From Blumeriella jaapii (lineage: Eukaryota > Ascomycota > Leotiomycetes > Helotiales > Drepanopezizaceae), in the NCBI GenBank assembly GCA_009599575.1, contig VWND01000064.1, forward strand, positions 620,001-684,000: a stretch of DNA of 64,000 nt. Direction: 5' to 3'. A program made the position numbers and the translations under genes. Every line of letters begins with the position of its first letter. The first letter of the stretch is position 1. Under the pieces are notes generated by a model that was given only the letters and a program-made list of their open reading frames with translations, ran no database searches and was not told the DNA's origin. Shown here piece after piece: positions 38,514-50,900 of the stretch.

Positions 38514-39311
38514 TCCGTTCTTTTCTGATATCTCAATTGCAATCTTTCCCCTCAGGGATACACTCCAGCGAGGGAATTTTTTTATTTCTGCGTCAGCATC
38601 GGTCGGGTAGCTTCTTGCATACATGTCGCTTGGCGTAGGCGGTATGGCCAGGGAAATGGGAACCAAAGGGCATCTAGCCTAGGAAGCCTGGATTTCGGCC
38701 ATGCATTCGCTCGACTAAGCAGTATCTGGCGTTCATTGGGGATATACAGGAAGAGTTCAGGGCTTGGTATGAAAAAAGGCTGCCATATACCCCGTGACTC
38801 GGTCGCCTCTGTATCAGCTGGTTGATGAAGTAGAGTATCTGATTGTTAATGCTAATGAGTTTTACTCCATGATCATCTTCCTACAGGCTTGATTCGGAGC
38901 AGACTGCTTCTGGGACCCGTAGTCTTTCTGGTCGGCACATCGCTGCAAGCATGTCGAGAGACTAGACCGAGCCGTAGTGTCGCTGTACTGTACAGTACCT
39001 ACCAAGAAGCTCAACTCGGAATGTCAACAAACAGGGGCGCAAGCGAAGAATCTGAACGGAACCTCTTTCACAAGCGCAGGACCAAAAGATGGAACAACTA
39101 CTTAAATGCCTGGGATGTGTATAATTTCATGTCGTGCTTTGTCCTTCACACCCAAAATCGGCGTTTCCTCAAACAAAAACCCACACCAGTCTCGCTCGAG
39201 CGCATGACGTCATTTCAAGGCACTCTCACCTGACAGCGCGCTCCAGCTCCCAACCGTTCTCAAGTCGCGATTCCCGATTCCCAAACCACGGAGACCCCAC
39301 ACATCCTTCAA
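38514..39311. other. Intergenic region upstream of the SRAP gene
   Basis: About 800 bp with a small GTAC-palindrome cluster at 38983..38999. No gene seen; it should hold the 3' UTR of the SP-RING gene and the SRAP promoter. Confidence 0.5.
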
Positions 39312-40704
39312 ATGTGTGGTCGATATGCGCTGGCCCTCCGGCCCCAGCAAGTGCGCGCCTACTTCGAGGACGAGCACATGCCGGTGAGTGATGCCCCCGA
39401 GGACGACGCCCCCGACGCCCCTCGACAAAGCTACAATTTCGCACCCGGCTACCACGGTCTTGTCTACCGCGCCGACGTCCCTGATCACGGCGCGGGACCG
39501 GTCCAGCAGCACAAGAAGAGCTCCTCTCCGCCTACAGGGGAGAAGGAGGGGGAGGAGGAGGAGGAGGAGGAAGCAGCCGCAGACGTAGGCGCGACGTACG
39601 AACCGAAGGAGGTCCGCTACAAGCTGCAGTCGATGAAATGGGGCCTCATCCCCTTCTGGACGAAGCGCAACCCGGACTACGGCAGCATGCTGAAGACGAT
39701 CAACTGCCGCGCCGACTCGCTGGCGGAGAATAAGGGCATGTGGACGAGCATGAAGCAGAGGAAGCGGTGCGTGGTGGTGTTCCAGGGCTTCTACGAATGG
39801 TTGAAGAAGGGGAGGGAGAAGGTGCCGCATTACATCAAGAGAAGGGATGGGCAGCTGATGTGCGCGGCGGGCTTGTGGGATTGCGTGCAATACGAAGGTT
39901 GGCGTTTTCCCCAATTACGCGGCCATGGGGTTGGATCTGGTGTTGACTGGTCTAGGCTCGGATGACAAGCATTACACCTACACGGTCATCACCACGGACT
40001 CTAACGCGCAGCTCAAGTTCCTCCACGATCGCATGCCGGTCTTTCTGGAGAACGGATCCGAGCATCTCCGCACCTGGCTCGATCCGGGTCGCCACACGTG
40101 GTCGAAGGAACTGCAGAGCCTGCTGAAGCCCTACGAGGGAGAGCTGGACGTGTATCCCGTGAGCAAGGAGGTCGGGAAGGTGGGGAACAACTCCCCAAAC
40201 TTCATTGTCCCCGTGGCGAGCCGCGAGAACAAATCCAACATCGCGAACTTCTTCGCCCCGGGCCCCGAGAAGAAGGAGGCGGCCTCGCATGCTGCTCGTA
40301 CTGACGGGAAGGCGGCGGCCGTCGATGAAGACGAGGAGAGCACGAAGGAAGCCACAGCCTCGTCCATCAAGCACGAGGAAGGCGAGGACCGTGAGACAGT
40401 CGACCGCGAGAGGACCGAGGACAACGCACCGCTTCCCGTCCCCACGGAGGAGGCCAGGCAAGGCGTGAAGCGGGAACTAGACGACGTGCCGGCCGACGAC
40501 GAGCCGCCCCTGAAGATCTCCAAGCCGTCTGCGCCCACGGGCCCTGCAAAGACCGCCGCCGCTTCTTCTTCTTCTTCTTCCTCTTCTTCTGCTAAGAAGA
40601 CGGTGGGGAGGAGCAGGAGCGCGACGAGCAATGGCACGGCGAGTCCGTCGAAAGCGGGCACGGAGAAGGGGAGCATGAAGATCACGAGTTTCTTCGGGAA
40701 GTAG
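39312..40704 (+). CDS. SRAP/HMCES family DNA-protein crosslink sensor
   Basis: SRAP proteins (human HMCES, bacterial YedK) shield abasic sites in single-stranded DNA by a covalent link to the N-terminal cysteine. Exons 39312..39897 and 39956..40704 (58-nt intron) give 444 residues. The catalytic Cys2 is in MCGRYAL. The conserved NFAPGYHGLVYR, MKWGLIPFWTK, NCRADSL, VVFQGFYEW (active-site Glu) and LHDRMPVFL (active-site His) motifs are all present. An acidic insertion (GEEEEEEEAAAD, residues ~77-90, GAG-repeat DNA) lies inside the domain. The C-terminal third is disordered, with a Ser run (TCT repeat, about 40562..40592) and two PIP-box-like motifs, KSNIANFF and MKITSFFGK, the latter at the very C-terminus, suggesting PCNA binding. 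Confidence 0.93.
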
Positions 40705-41267
40705 TGATGCGTGTGGATGGGTGCGCATGGATGGGTACGGCTCCGACAGGCCCGCGGGCTGGGACGACACCAGATCTATGGAGTTCGGCGCCGTTCCGCG
40801 TGCGTGAATGGTTTGCTCTGTTATGTTTTGCTATGCTCTCTGGCAGGCACACGCCATCGCTTGCTTGGTGGGCCTCGGTGAGCGTTGGGCGTGTTCTAGG
40901 AATCTGGCTTGCTGTGCACGGTGAGGAAGGTACATGTTGGTACAGTACAGTATCACAGGTGTGGACAGTACACACAGTAAGAGGTAGCAAGTAAGTAAGT
41001 AAGACTCGTCTTGCAGGGCTGGGCTTGTTGGAACCCGTCGAAGGCATTTTTCCAGATTCTCTTTTGCGATCGGAAGTATGCAGGTACTGCACTGTACTCT
41101 ACTCTACTGTACCGTACATAGATGAGCTGTTTCTGGCCGGCGCTTCGCTTCGGCGTTAGATGTTGCGAACCTCCCCTCCCGTCACAGCGAACCTACATCT
41201 GCAAACGCAAATGCAAATGCCAATGCAGAGTTACCGCGAGCGACCATGACAGCGATAGCATCGCTAT

Positions 41268-41310
41268 AGCTACAGCTACAGCTACAGCTACAGCTACAGC
41301 TACAGCTACA
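41268..41310. repeat. (AGCTAC)n hexanucleotide microsatellite
   Basis: About seven perfect AGCTAC units, preceded by AGCGATAGCATCGCTAT, itself an inverted repeat. Confidence 0.95.
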
Positions 41311-41441
41311 TACATAACCGCGTTGCGTAAGATGCTAAAGGGGCTGTTACATACATAGCTACTTCCGCCCGGCACAATGCTGTGCTGTGCTGTTCTGTGC
41401 TGTGCTCTTCTCCCAAATCCCACGGAAGACCACCGTCTGGA

Positions 41442-41507
41442 TGTACAGTACAGTACTGTACTGTACTGTATATAAGACCATCTCACGTCGTACAGTACCT
41501 ACCTACC
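41442..41507. repeat. GTAC-palindrome cluster
   Basis: GTACAGTACAGTACTGTACT runs into GTACTGTATATAAG, then after 20 bp CGTACAGTACCTACCTACC. Contains the longest uninterrupted self-complementary run in the window. Confidence 0.9.
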
Positions 41508-42076
41508 TTACGTCTCATTATCAGACCAGATCAGACCAGATCAGATCAGATCAGATAAAACGGAACCCAGGACGTGACACCCGTGACCATGTACCACGTA
41601 CCACGTGCAAAACACGTGCCAGTAGTACCTAAGTACAGAAGTAAGTACCTAAGTAAGTAACCAGTAGAGGCTTTCCTCCCCCCAGTGCGTCTCCGGGACT
41701 CGGTTCCACGGGTCTTGGATCTGCTGCTCGCTCGCTCGGTTCTCCTCGGCGCAAGATGTGGAAGACGGGCTGGGATGGGCGCGTTTTATACATAAGGTAG
41801 GTACATTATAGATACATGTATTGTACTTGAAGTATCGCTACGTGAGAAAGTCTCGTTGGCTACTACTGTACTTCCGGGAGTGAGGGAAAGGGATGGGGTC
41901 TCGTGCGGTGCTGCTTGCTGAGCACCTACTGTACTGTACTACAGTTTTGTTCTTCCGAGCGAGAGAGGCCGCGATCTAGGTAGGTATCGACAGTAGACTG
42001 ACGGGATCTTGGACCGTCGGCGTTCCACCCCGTCGCGCCCGTTTCGCGGTAAGGCCGTCTTGACCGAGCGGGAGTT

Positions 42077-42093
42077 GGGGGGGGGGGGGGGGG
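42077..42093. repeat. 17-base G homopolymer
   Basis: Uninterrupted poly-G on the plus strand. Length in the true genome may differ because such runs are error-prone. Confidence 0.9.
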
Positions 42094-43004
42094 TCGCGAA
42101 CTGTGGCGGCCTCGAGCACGCGGGGAGGGAGATACTGTATGTACTGTAGCTCTCGTCTCGCTTATCACTCACGCCTCGTGGTGTTTACGTCTCGCTTATC
42201 GTGCACACACCTCTTGGTGTTTGTTTACAGTACCGTACCACTCACCTCACCTCACCCCCCCTCGTTCCTCCTGCGCTCCTCGCGTCACGACTTCGCCCGG
42301 GCTCGGGAAAGCGACGACGTGACGTGGTGCTCACTCACGCGATCCGCGACATGGCGGCGGGCCATGCGCCACTGGCATTGCCTTTTGTGCTTCTGCCGCG
42401 GGCGCCAAAGGGACGAGGGAGAGTAGAGCCTCCACACGCCGAAGAAGAATCGACGCGCATTCCCCGTGTCTCCGCGCGGCTTGCGAGATCGGATAGAGCG
42501 AATGATCGGGCAGGGCCGCGTTGCCCTCCGCGTGTGGCCACGCGCGAGAGCATTCCATCGTCCGTGGCTGGGTGAGAAGTGTGGTGTGTTGATTGGGTCA
42601 TGGAGGGGAGAACACCTAGCTTCGGTGTTCGGGGAGAACGCAGGTCGTGGCACGAGCTTACGATTGTACATACATAGGTACACATACCTAGGTAGGTGCT
42701 TCGTGATGCCGCCCCAGCTGCTAAGTTGGGATGGTCTCGGTTGACACTCGTTCACTTCGTCTGCCGGGGGAGAGGGAAACGAAATGGATCTAAGGAGAAT
42801 CCGACACGGCGATGAGAGCGAACGTCAAAGGGGAGATGGATGATGGGTTTATGTACTGTACGGTACTGTTTTGTATTGTACTGTGCAAGAACCCAGGCTG
42901 GGACAAAAGAAACGGGCGATCGGTTCTCCATCCACCACGAACGCAGAGCGGCGGTACGCGAGATGTCTGTCTCTCTTACCGCTGCACCGTCGGCCGACGA
43001 CGCC

Positions 43005-44722
43005 CTAGAAGGACGGGTTGGCGTTGGTCAACAGCTGCTCGAAGTAAGCCTGAAACCAAGTTCCGGCCTCGGGCGCGGGCTTGAGCGCATCCTCATAGCC
43101 ACAGTGGGCGTCGTATCTGACAGCACTCGTGTCGGAGGTTCCCTGTGCCGATGAGTTCATGCTGGTAGGGGGGCCGCGCGAGGACTCACATCCGATTCTC
43201 CGCCCGGCTTGATCCAGACGAAGGCATCTTGCAGCGCGTTGCCGGTGTTGGTCGATGGCCGGGGCCCGAACCCGGTGCCTTTGAGGTTGCACCAGTCGCC
43301 CCATGCTTGCTGCGCTGTTGGCTGAACCCCGTTGCGAGCTACGCGGGGAGTGAGTGACGCTCCACAGGTCCTTGCGGTGGGAAACGTACCGGTGTCCATG
43401 ATGAAGTGGGCCGGGAAGCCGGCGGCCGTGAGCAGAGGAGCCAGGGCATTGACATACTTCTGCTCGTCGCAGACGGCGTTTCCCTGCGTGTAGGACGGGC
43501 AGGTACCGATGCTCCAGGCGTTGTAGTTGGCGACGTTGGTCGCGAGGCCGCGCACCTGCGACGGCCTCCCCGCCGCTTGATACAGGTCGCCGAACATGCT
43601 CGCCGCCGGACCGATGTTGGCAGCCCAGCCGAGCCAGCCGGCGTGTCCGGCATCGAGATACATGGACACGTTGGGGAGGTTGAGCTGCTGGATGGCGTAG
43701 GTGGTGCATTCCTTGTAGGCGGAGGCCGCGCCGGAGCACTTGGCCACGTTCAGGTTGGTGATGAGGTTCGCGAGGGAATCCGGCTCTGCCAATTCTCACA
43801 TGAGTACTTGTCGCGCGCTTTCCGATCGCTTCAGGCTTGCGGTTACGCACCGATAACGAGGATGACCTTCACGTCAGAGTACGAGACCAGGAGGGCCGTG
43901 ATGGCATCGATGTACTTCTTGTAGTTGGCCACACCGCCGTTGGCGATGCTGTACTCTCCGTTCGACGCCAGCGCGGCACAGTCGCGGTCAGGGAGATCGT
44001 AGACGACGAACGTGCCAGCGACTTTCGGGCTGGCGCCCGCCGCGTTCAGCGCTCTGATGTTAGAGAGATAGGTGCCCATCAGCGGCACCTTGGACATGGT
44101 GTCACTACTCGTGTCAGCTTCTCCTCTTGCCTTTTCCACACCTGGGGCTCAACCGAAGCCCGAACGTACAGCCAGACGAACGTAGGAACCTTGGCCACCG
44201 CGGCGGCCTTGGTCGCCATCGCACCGGTGAGCGATGGGATGGCGAGAGAGCTGATCTCGGATGCATAGTACGGGTTTGCGTAGAGCGCAACGCCAGCGAA
44301 GGGGTTCCCTGAAGCCGCGACGGTTGTGCCACCCGGCGCGATGCTGGTGGTGAGAGTGCCAGTGGAGCCGGTGGAGGAGGTAGGCGCTCGCGAAGTGGTC
44401 GCTCCTGTGGCGCTGGTTGACGAGCCAGGTGCTGTGCCAGGGAGACATTGAGAATACTGTGATAGCAGGTGTCAGTGTACAACCCTTGTTGTTAGACCAA
44501 CAAGTGATCTTCATCTACTTACATATGCATTCCCGAGACTACAGTAGTATCCAGACACGCAGGTAGTGGCGCCTGTCCAGCCTTGCCCTCCACCTGCGTT
44601 CTTATCAGTCGAGCCATGTTCAATCACAAGAATCGGAACTTACATTGTGCATACGCGGCAGCCTGAGCGGAAGCTGTCGAGATGACCGCCGCGGCGGCGA
44701 TGAGGGTGTGCTTGAGGCTCAT
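43005..44722 (-). CDS. GH6 cellobiohydrolase II with N-terminal CBM1
   Basis: Secreted exo-cellulase that releases cellobiose from non-reducing ends of cellulose. Seven exons (44722..44644, 44593..44523, 44456..44170, 44104..43851, 43785..43390, 43338..43190, 43142..43005) give 457 residues. Signal peptide MSLKHTLIAAAAVISTASA, then a CBM1 with four cysteines (CGGQGWTGATTC...YYSQCLP), a Ser/Thr linker, and the catalytic domain. Both GH6 signatures are present: YDLPDRDCAALASNGE, which includes the catalytic acid Asp, and VILVIEPDSLA. DAGHAGWLGW and WIKPGGESDGTSD complete the substrate tunnel region. All six introns are 47-66 nt with GT-AG ends, and every junction restores conserved sequence. 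Regulation by XlnR/XYR1 and carbon repression is expected; candidate sites are listed separately. Confidence 0.96.
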
Positions 44723-44792
44723 GGTGAGAGTATGGCAGCAGAAATCAATGTTCGTTTCCACTAAGACGAGAAGGCAGGATGATCTCCAGACC

Positions 44793-44798
44793 TTTATA
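44793..44798 (-). promoter_or_regulatory. TATA box of the GH6 gene
   Basis: TATAAA on the minus strand (within CATATAAAGG), about 70 bp before the cellobiohydrolase ATG. Sequence and spacing fit a TATA box. Confidence 0.65.
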
Positions 44799-45120
44799 TG
44801 GCGAAGCCATCTGGTCCCTTCTTCGGGCTTGGTCTTGGTACCTGTATTAACGGAATAACATCGCCGGCTTAGAATAAGTCCCGCACAGCATGAGAGGTCA
44901 CAAAGAACTTGGGGCAACTCTCTGAACCCTTGCAAGGGAGAGAGGGCTCTCTGGACAGGTACAGTTGCGATCTTACTGGGTGGCTCTTCTGTCCCCCTTT
45001 TTGCCAAAGCATGGGACGAAGGCACTCTTGAACGCCATCTGCACAGGGGGGAGTAAGAACCGGAGGTCAGGTGGAATCCTCTAAAAAGATGTTGAGAACT
45101 GACTCTAATGAAGATTGATA

Positions 45121-45126
45121 TTAGCC
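45121..45126 (-). promoter_or_regulatory. XlnR/XYR1-like site (GGCTAA)
   Basis: GGCTAA read on the minus strand, about 400 bp before the GH6 start. It matches the site bound by the cellulase/xylanase activator XlnR in Aspergillus. A looser GGCTTA occurs at 44866..44871 on the plus strand. Six-base matches are frequent by chance. Confidence 0.35.
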
Positions 45127-45760
45127 GAAACCTGCTGTTGTACATCAGGCAAAGTCATTAGTGGAGCGAAAAAGCTGCACTCGAAACCGAGATGGGTTGC
45201 TCCGTATCATTTTACGGAGTATTATCTACCAAGCAGATAGATGAAGACGTCGCTCCTCTCGACAACGAGATGTGCGTGGATTCCGCTACCTAGGTACTGT
45301 ACTTACTATAGTGAGCCAGGCAGGATGCAGCCAGCCTTGTAGCACCGATGTCAACGTCTGAAAATGGCTGGCACGCGCCACGCTGATCTCAAATCATTTC
45401 TTCCGGAACATGAGAACTGCGAATATTCATTCTACTGAACATCCCGGATGATGGATAAACTCACTCGATGTTTCCTCTCGGCAGTCTGAGAAGAATTGTG
45501 GCGTCAGTTTCGGGCATCCCTGTGTATTGTTTGGATTCCGCACATCGGAAGACGGGCTGATGGTGCCCGCGAGGGCTCGTCCGGCTGCATGGTAATAATC
45601 TTCGAAGCACAGAAAGCGACTTTGGGGATGTCACCGTACACTCTCGCAAGAGGGCTACAGGAACTTATCCAGAGGCTGTTTGTTACGCGCGAAGATGGTA
45701 GCCGAGAGGGTTTTTCCACCGTTCAGGGGTAGATTCTCGCTTAATTTCGTCCTGCATTCC

Positions 45761-45817
45761 TACAGTACAGTACTGTGTACATAGCTGTACTGTAGGTACT
45801 GTACTGTACCTACAGTA
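45761..45817. repeat. GTAC-palindrome cluster
   Basis: CTACAGTACAGTACTGTGTAC, then AGCTGTACTGTAGGTACTGT and ACTGTACCTACAGTA. The two ends are complementary over about 12 bases. Confidence 0.9.
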
Positions 45818-47938
45818 ATACATTCAAGACTCATCTCCGTATAGAAACACCCGACCCGGTTCATCGACCCGTACATGACCATTTCCGAAGAATGCAGTGC
45901 GCCGCCGTATGTTCACGGGTCACATCTTAACATGCGAAGAATGGCCCGTTTCCACACAGATGTTGTTTCTCCCCGTTCAGGAACGAGAAATGCCGGCGTG
46001 TCTGGGGCCGGATAAATAATGCAGTGATGTCACCAGAAGTTCCGGATAGATTGTATCACCAAGCCTCCTGGGCTGGCCGGTAAGGGACTTTAAACGAAGC
46101 ACCAAAATAAGGGTTGTGATTGCCACGAATCAGTGATTAAGAGGTCTGCAGGGACCCTTTCCAGTACTCTACCATGTTTGTCGATTGTCGTTTCTATACG
46201 TAAATTTCCCTCCAGGCATTTTGTCGGGATCCTGGATTGGCGGGCGAGTGGAGTAGACAGGTGATGATGATGATGATCTTTCTAAAGTCCTGGGGGGGCA
46301 GAGCCACCTCAAACCGCCCCTAGGGTACTGGAGACGTGCTTAGATGGGGATTCTTAGGAACAAGGACCCTAGAGACAGGATTTACATGAAAGAAATGTTG
46401 GGCGTATAGCCCGAGGAAGTAGACGGGTGGACACAAAGATTACCTATTTGTTGCACAACTCGATTTTAGCCCAATCCGGATGTTGTGGACACTCATGTCG
46501 CAAGCGGAATTCAATGGCAATCGATAGTCATGGAAATTTGTCCTCTCTAGTCTTCACCCGATGTAAATGTTTAAAGCCAGGAATAGGATGAAAAGAAGCT
46601 TTTAAGCTGATTAGATTACAGAATAACAATGTACGACCACGGAATTGGATTTCCCGGACAGCGGTTTTGGGCAGAAATGGATGGGATTCAAATGTATTTC
46701 TGGTGAATAGCGACATGCCGCCAGTCTACTGTGACAGGTAATGGTAAGCCGCCCGGGCCGTAGATGTTACGAGCTGTCTGGTGATGAAAAGTTCCCCTCG
46801 GCATCAGAGATACTGGCTACAAAGGCATAGATTTAACCCTCATCTGGGTAGAACTTCCGTCTTCCCCTATATCTGGTCTTGAATTTTCCGTTCATCTCTT
46901 TCCTCTGGTCGTTTGATACATAAACGAAGCTTATGCTAGATGTTGTGCAGTTAATGATGGAGAGGTATCGGGGTCGTATTACTAGGTACCTTCGAGTATT
47001 CTTGCTAGTACCTTAGATTGCATGTTAGAGAGGAGCGATGAGTCTCCGGCTTGAATGATAATGGTATCAGTCAGCGTTCTAATCTTAGTCACCTGCGTTT
47101 ATACAAAAGCAATTCCAAACCGGATAGAAAGGGAAATCACCACCTGTGATGACCTTGTTATGCTGCACAATTCTTACCGCCGTCTTCCTGGCCCCTAGCA
47201 ATCGGAATTTCGCGAGGCCTTGTTGTATCGTTGATTGGCACGAGCCGCGAGGATACTCCAAGAGAAACGCAAACAGCGATGACTGCCTGGAAACTATCCA
47301 CAGTCTGTACTTGAAACGCGGAACTATTCGAGACGAGAAGTGCGAATCTGAGTCTGGAATGCAACGCTTGCACGGGTTTTCCTGTAGTCCTGAAACCAAA
47401 ATTTGTGCCTGTAGCTTGAAGTTGACTACTCTGCTAACAGATGGAAAGCTCGCAAATGCCATGTTGGTGTTGAACGCCGATGCGGGCGTAGCACCTTTCA
47501 GCCAGGTGCGCAAATTCGCACTCATGAAGATCAAAATAATCTAATTGTTTTCTGATGTTCTTGAATTACATAGTTTTCCCCTGGGTATATTACGGCTTCT
47601 TGTCTTACACGATAAGCTCAATTCAGCTCATAGATGGCGACCTAGGTAGGCATCTACACATTTATTCAAACATAAGGACTACTCCTCGACGCGCAATGCC
47701 GCAAATTGCAGATCTTTCCTGTCTGCGATACCCATCCGAGAATACTCTAGAAGTCCGAAGACTGGAATAGGGGCATGTTATACCCTCCTACACCGATACG
47801 CCCGAAATGCCTAATTCCCAAACCCCTGGTTGTTCTTCAACTCGAAGCAAAATAAATAAAGCACACAAAGCTATATGTAGGAAATGAAAACACGTGACCC
47901 CTTCTCTCAGAAAGAGACAACCACCTACCCTCATCTAC

Positions 47939-50900
47939 TCACTGTACATTCAAGAACAGCTCATCCCCCCTTCTCGTTGGCGTCAACTTCGGTACCCAGC
48001 CCGGCGTCACCGGCAGCTCGGTCCTTTCAAATTCCCACCCATCTCCCTCCTCATCAACATCTCTCTCCCCAGAACGCCCCATCATAGGCCTCCAGATGCT
48101 CTGTTTCGCCGTCTCGACCTCCTCCCGCTTCAGCACGCGCCACTTCGCGGCCTGCTTCTGGCGGTCCTCCTCGCTTGCAGCGAGCGTCAGCGCCGAGGCC
48201 TTCTGTGGCCCGAGCCGCTTCTGTAGGAGCGAGGAGGTGGTGCTCGAGGCGGCGGAGAGGCGGGATGAGGTCCGAGGGGTTGCGAGGTTGGGGTTGGAGG
48301 TTAGTGGGTTCAGACCGGGTCGCATGGTGGTAGATTGCGACTGAGGTATTGGTGGTAGCGGCCGCTGATGAGAGAGGATGAGGGGGTAGGAGGATGTGGA
48401 TGTAGAACTAGATGAAGGAACGGTAACAGGGTCGTTGGGTGGTTCGGGTTGTGGTTGCAAATTTGTTTCGAGAGGGGGGAGTGAGGAAGGGCCAATATGG
48501 GAGCGGATGAGATTGGGTGGTGAGGTGGTCGTGCTGGCGTTAAGATCCGCTTGCTGTATGTGGTACCGGTGCTGTGGGCTCTGGATTTGCAGCTGATGCT
48601 GGATCTGGCTTGGTGATGTTGCCTGGCCTTCTCTCTGAAGCTGTGAACGAGGCCGTGACAGAGGACTAGGTTTCTGTGACGGAGACTCCGTTGTGATCTT
48701 AGATTGTCTAGCTTGAGATTGAAGAGGCGGGGTTCTAGTGTCCCTCTGCAACTGCAAACGAGAGGGTAAGAGAGTTGGAGACACGAGCTTCTGCGACGCT
48801 GTGCGAAAAAGATAAGGTAGAGGCATTGCAAGCGGAGGCGTTGTCTGCAAGCGACCTGGTACAAGAGCTGGTGGCGGGGGTTGCGGGAAAGCAAAGACGA
48901 CTGGTGATGGCTCAGCAGGTTGTCCTAGCTCACGAGGTCCTGTAGGTTGGTGTATTTTCCCTGATCGAGCTATCAATCCTTGCATTCCGTTTTGACCTTG
49001 GGTTGGGTTCTGTTGGCGTGCCATTGTCTCCCGCCCAACCTGCGACGCAATCTCGGCTTGTCGCCGCGGCCTACCCGCTCCAAGCACTGTCGTAAAGTCT
49101 GGCTGTGCAGGCGGAGGAACCAAACGTATAGTGCTTCGGCTTAATCTTCTCGGACCTCCTCCCGGTGGTGGGATCTTTGGGTAGCTGACTGGGCTACGAC
49201 CGCTAGCCGGTGATTCTACGACAGGAGAGAGTGCGAGCTCGGCGCCTGTTGATTGCGGTTCTTTTGGTGAGGCAATCTCTTGTTGGTCGTAGGGGCCTAT
49301 TGGCTTGCATGAGAAGCGATTTGGCCGCGAGCTAGGAATGTTGCTACTGCCTCCATGGTCGGCGCTCATCTCGGAGCCATGCGTTGAATAGAGGGAAGAA
49401 GAAGTAGCCGTTGGCAGGGCATTCTCAGGGACGGAAAGATGTTGGAGATCTTGAGATGGGTTGAGTGCATTGGGGACTCTTGGTTGTGAGAAGCTTCTAA
49501 CCTTCTTAGGTCCAATGTTCAGAGGCCTGATGTAGTAATCTGGATTTGCAGTTGCGTCGTTGGGCTTTTGGTCAGGCCGCCATGTGAGAGCGATGGGCGC
49601 AGGGTCTGGCTCGACTAATCTGATTGTTTGCCGATTACCAGATCTTGCATTGAGGATTTGGTTGGTAGACTTCCGGTTCCAGGAATTGTGGGCTCCCACT
49701 GCTGCGTCGACACCGTCATCGGAATCCTCCTCGAACTGAGTAGCTGTGCTCTGTCTTCCTATTGACGAATGCTGGTTAATCAACTTGTTGAAAGACTGCC
49801 TATCACTCGGCTCATTAACCTGCGGTGAAACTTTGAGAGTCAGGGACGGCTTTTCAGGAAGCAACTTAGACGACCTCCGTTGTTGGTTTTCCACTGAGAG
49901 GCCACGTTCCGGTGAGATAGCAAGACCAATTGTGTCCGGTTGAATACTCCTCCTCGAGAACATGTTTGAACTGGACGTATCCAGTCTCGGGGGAATTCGC
50001 GGGGCTAATCTTGCAGCTATCCCACTCCTGGTCCCTCCTGGTTTCCTCTCAATTGGCCCTTTGAAACTTTTGTACTTGTGCTTTTTCATATCCATTAAAC
50101 GACCGTGCTCCACTGAGCGATTGGGCTCTAGCTGGAATGGGATTAAGTCACTTTCTCGTAATCTTGTTTTCCGTCGCCTTCTGCAGCAGATGAAGAATAT
50201 GAGAAGTCCGATTGCAATTGCAAATCCCCCAATAGAAGCGATCGTGATCCCAGCAATTTGATTTTTGGTGAGAGCTGGTTCAGAATTAGATATATCAGAG
50301 GCTACTGGAACTGATGAATAGTTGTCCGATGTGCAAGATGTGCTGGGGGTGCTGGAAGTCCTGATAATGGAAGTATTTGAGATACCGGAAGTTGTCATGC
50401 TTAATGTCTGAATGCGGGTTGTGAGAAGCGAGGAGGCACTTGACGAAAACCTGGCACTTGTGCTTGTTGCAGTTGACAAGCTTTTGAAGACAGTACTCGA
50501 GGGTGTAGTCGAAGCCGGCGGCACTAGTACAATGTCCGGCATCGAAGTCTGGATAATCAAAGTTGCTGTAAGTGTTGCATGAGTATTTGGCAACGCACTC
50601 GATTTTCCTGAACACATCCTATACGCAACATGCACCATATTATCTATCCACATTAGTTTCTTTTCTTTCTCTTTCAGACCAGACACATACCTTTTCCAGC
50701 CTCGCCTTCACAAAAGCCAACACTAATTCCCGAAATAATGCACTGTACCGCCCCCTCGCCCGCTGTGTATCCGGACGTGCTATTGCTCGAGCAGAGGCAA
50801 TCCAGCGTCGGCCTACTCGAACAATGACTTGTCGGAAAGTTGAACTCTAGAAACGAAATGAAACATTGCTGCGCGCAGCTGGGAATGAACTTTGTGAACT

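Larger units (their letters stand above)
40705..43004. other. 2.3-kb repeat-rich intergenic region
   Basis: No gene supported. Dense simple repeats: GTAC-palindrome clusters (40940..40979, 41090..41117, 41442..41507, 41926..41945, 42130..42146, 42226..42240, 42851..42885), an (AGCTAC)n tract, a (GATCA)n-like tract at 41525..41560, and a 17-base G run. Many TACCTA/TAGGTA words occur as well. Confidence 0.6.
44723..47938. other. 3.2-kb gene-poor, partly AT-rich region
   Basis: The left 400 bp are the cellobiohydrolase promoter. From about 45.9 to 47.9 kb base composition becomes more AT-rich with scattered stops in all frames. Two overlapping open frames of ~130-150 codons at 47085..47544 (one per strand) are not convincing genes. 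A GTAC-palindrome cluster lies at 45761..45817. No transposon is recognisable, but a decayed element cannot be excluded. Confidence 0.5.

Noticed and set aside
45900..47900. Possible RIP-degraded transposon in the AT-rich stretch
   Set aside because: AT-richness is moderate, I see no terminal repeats, target duplications or residual transposase/polymerase motifs; not enough to call an element.
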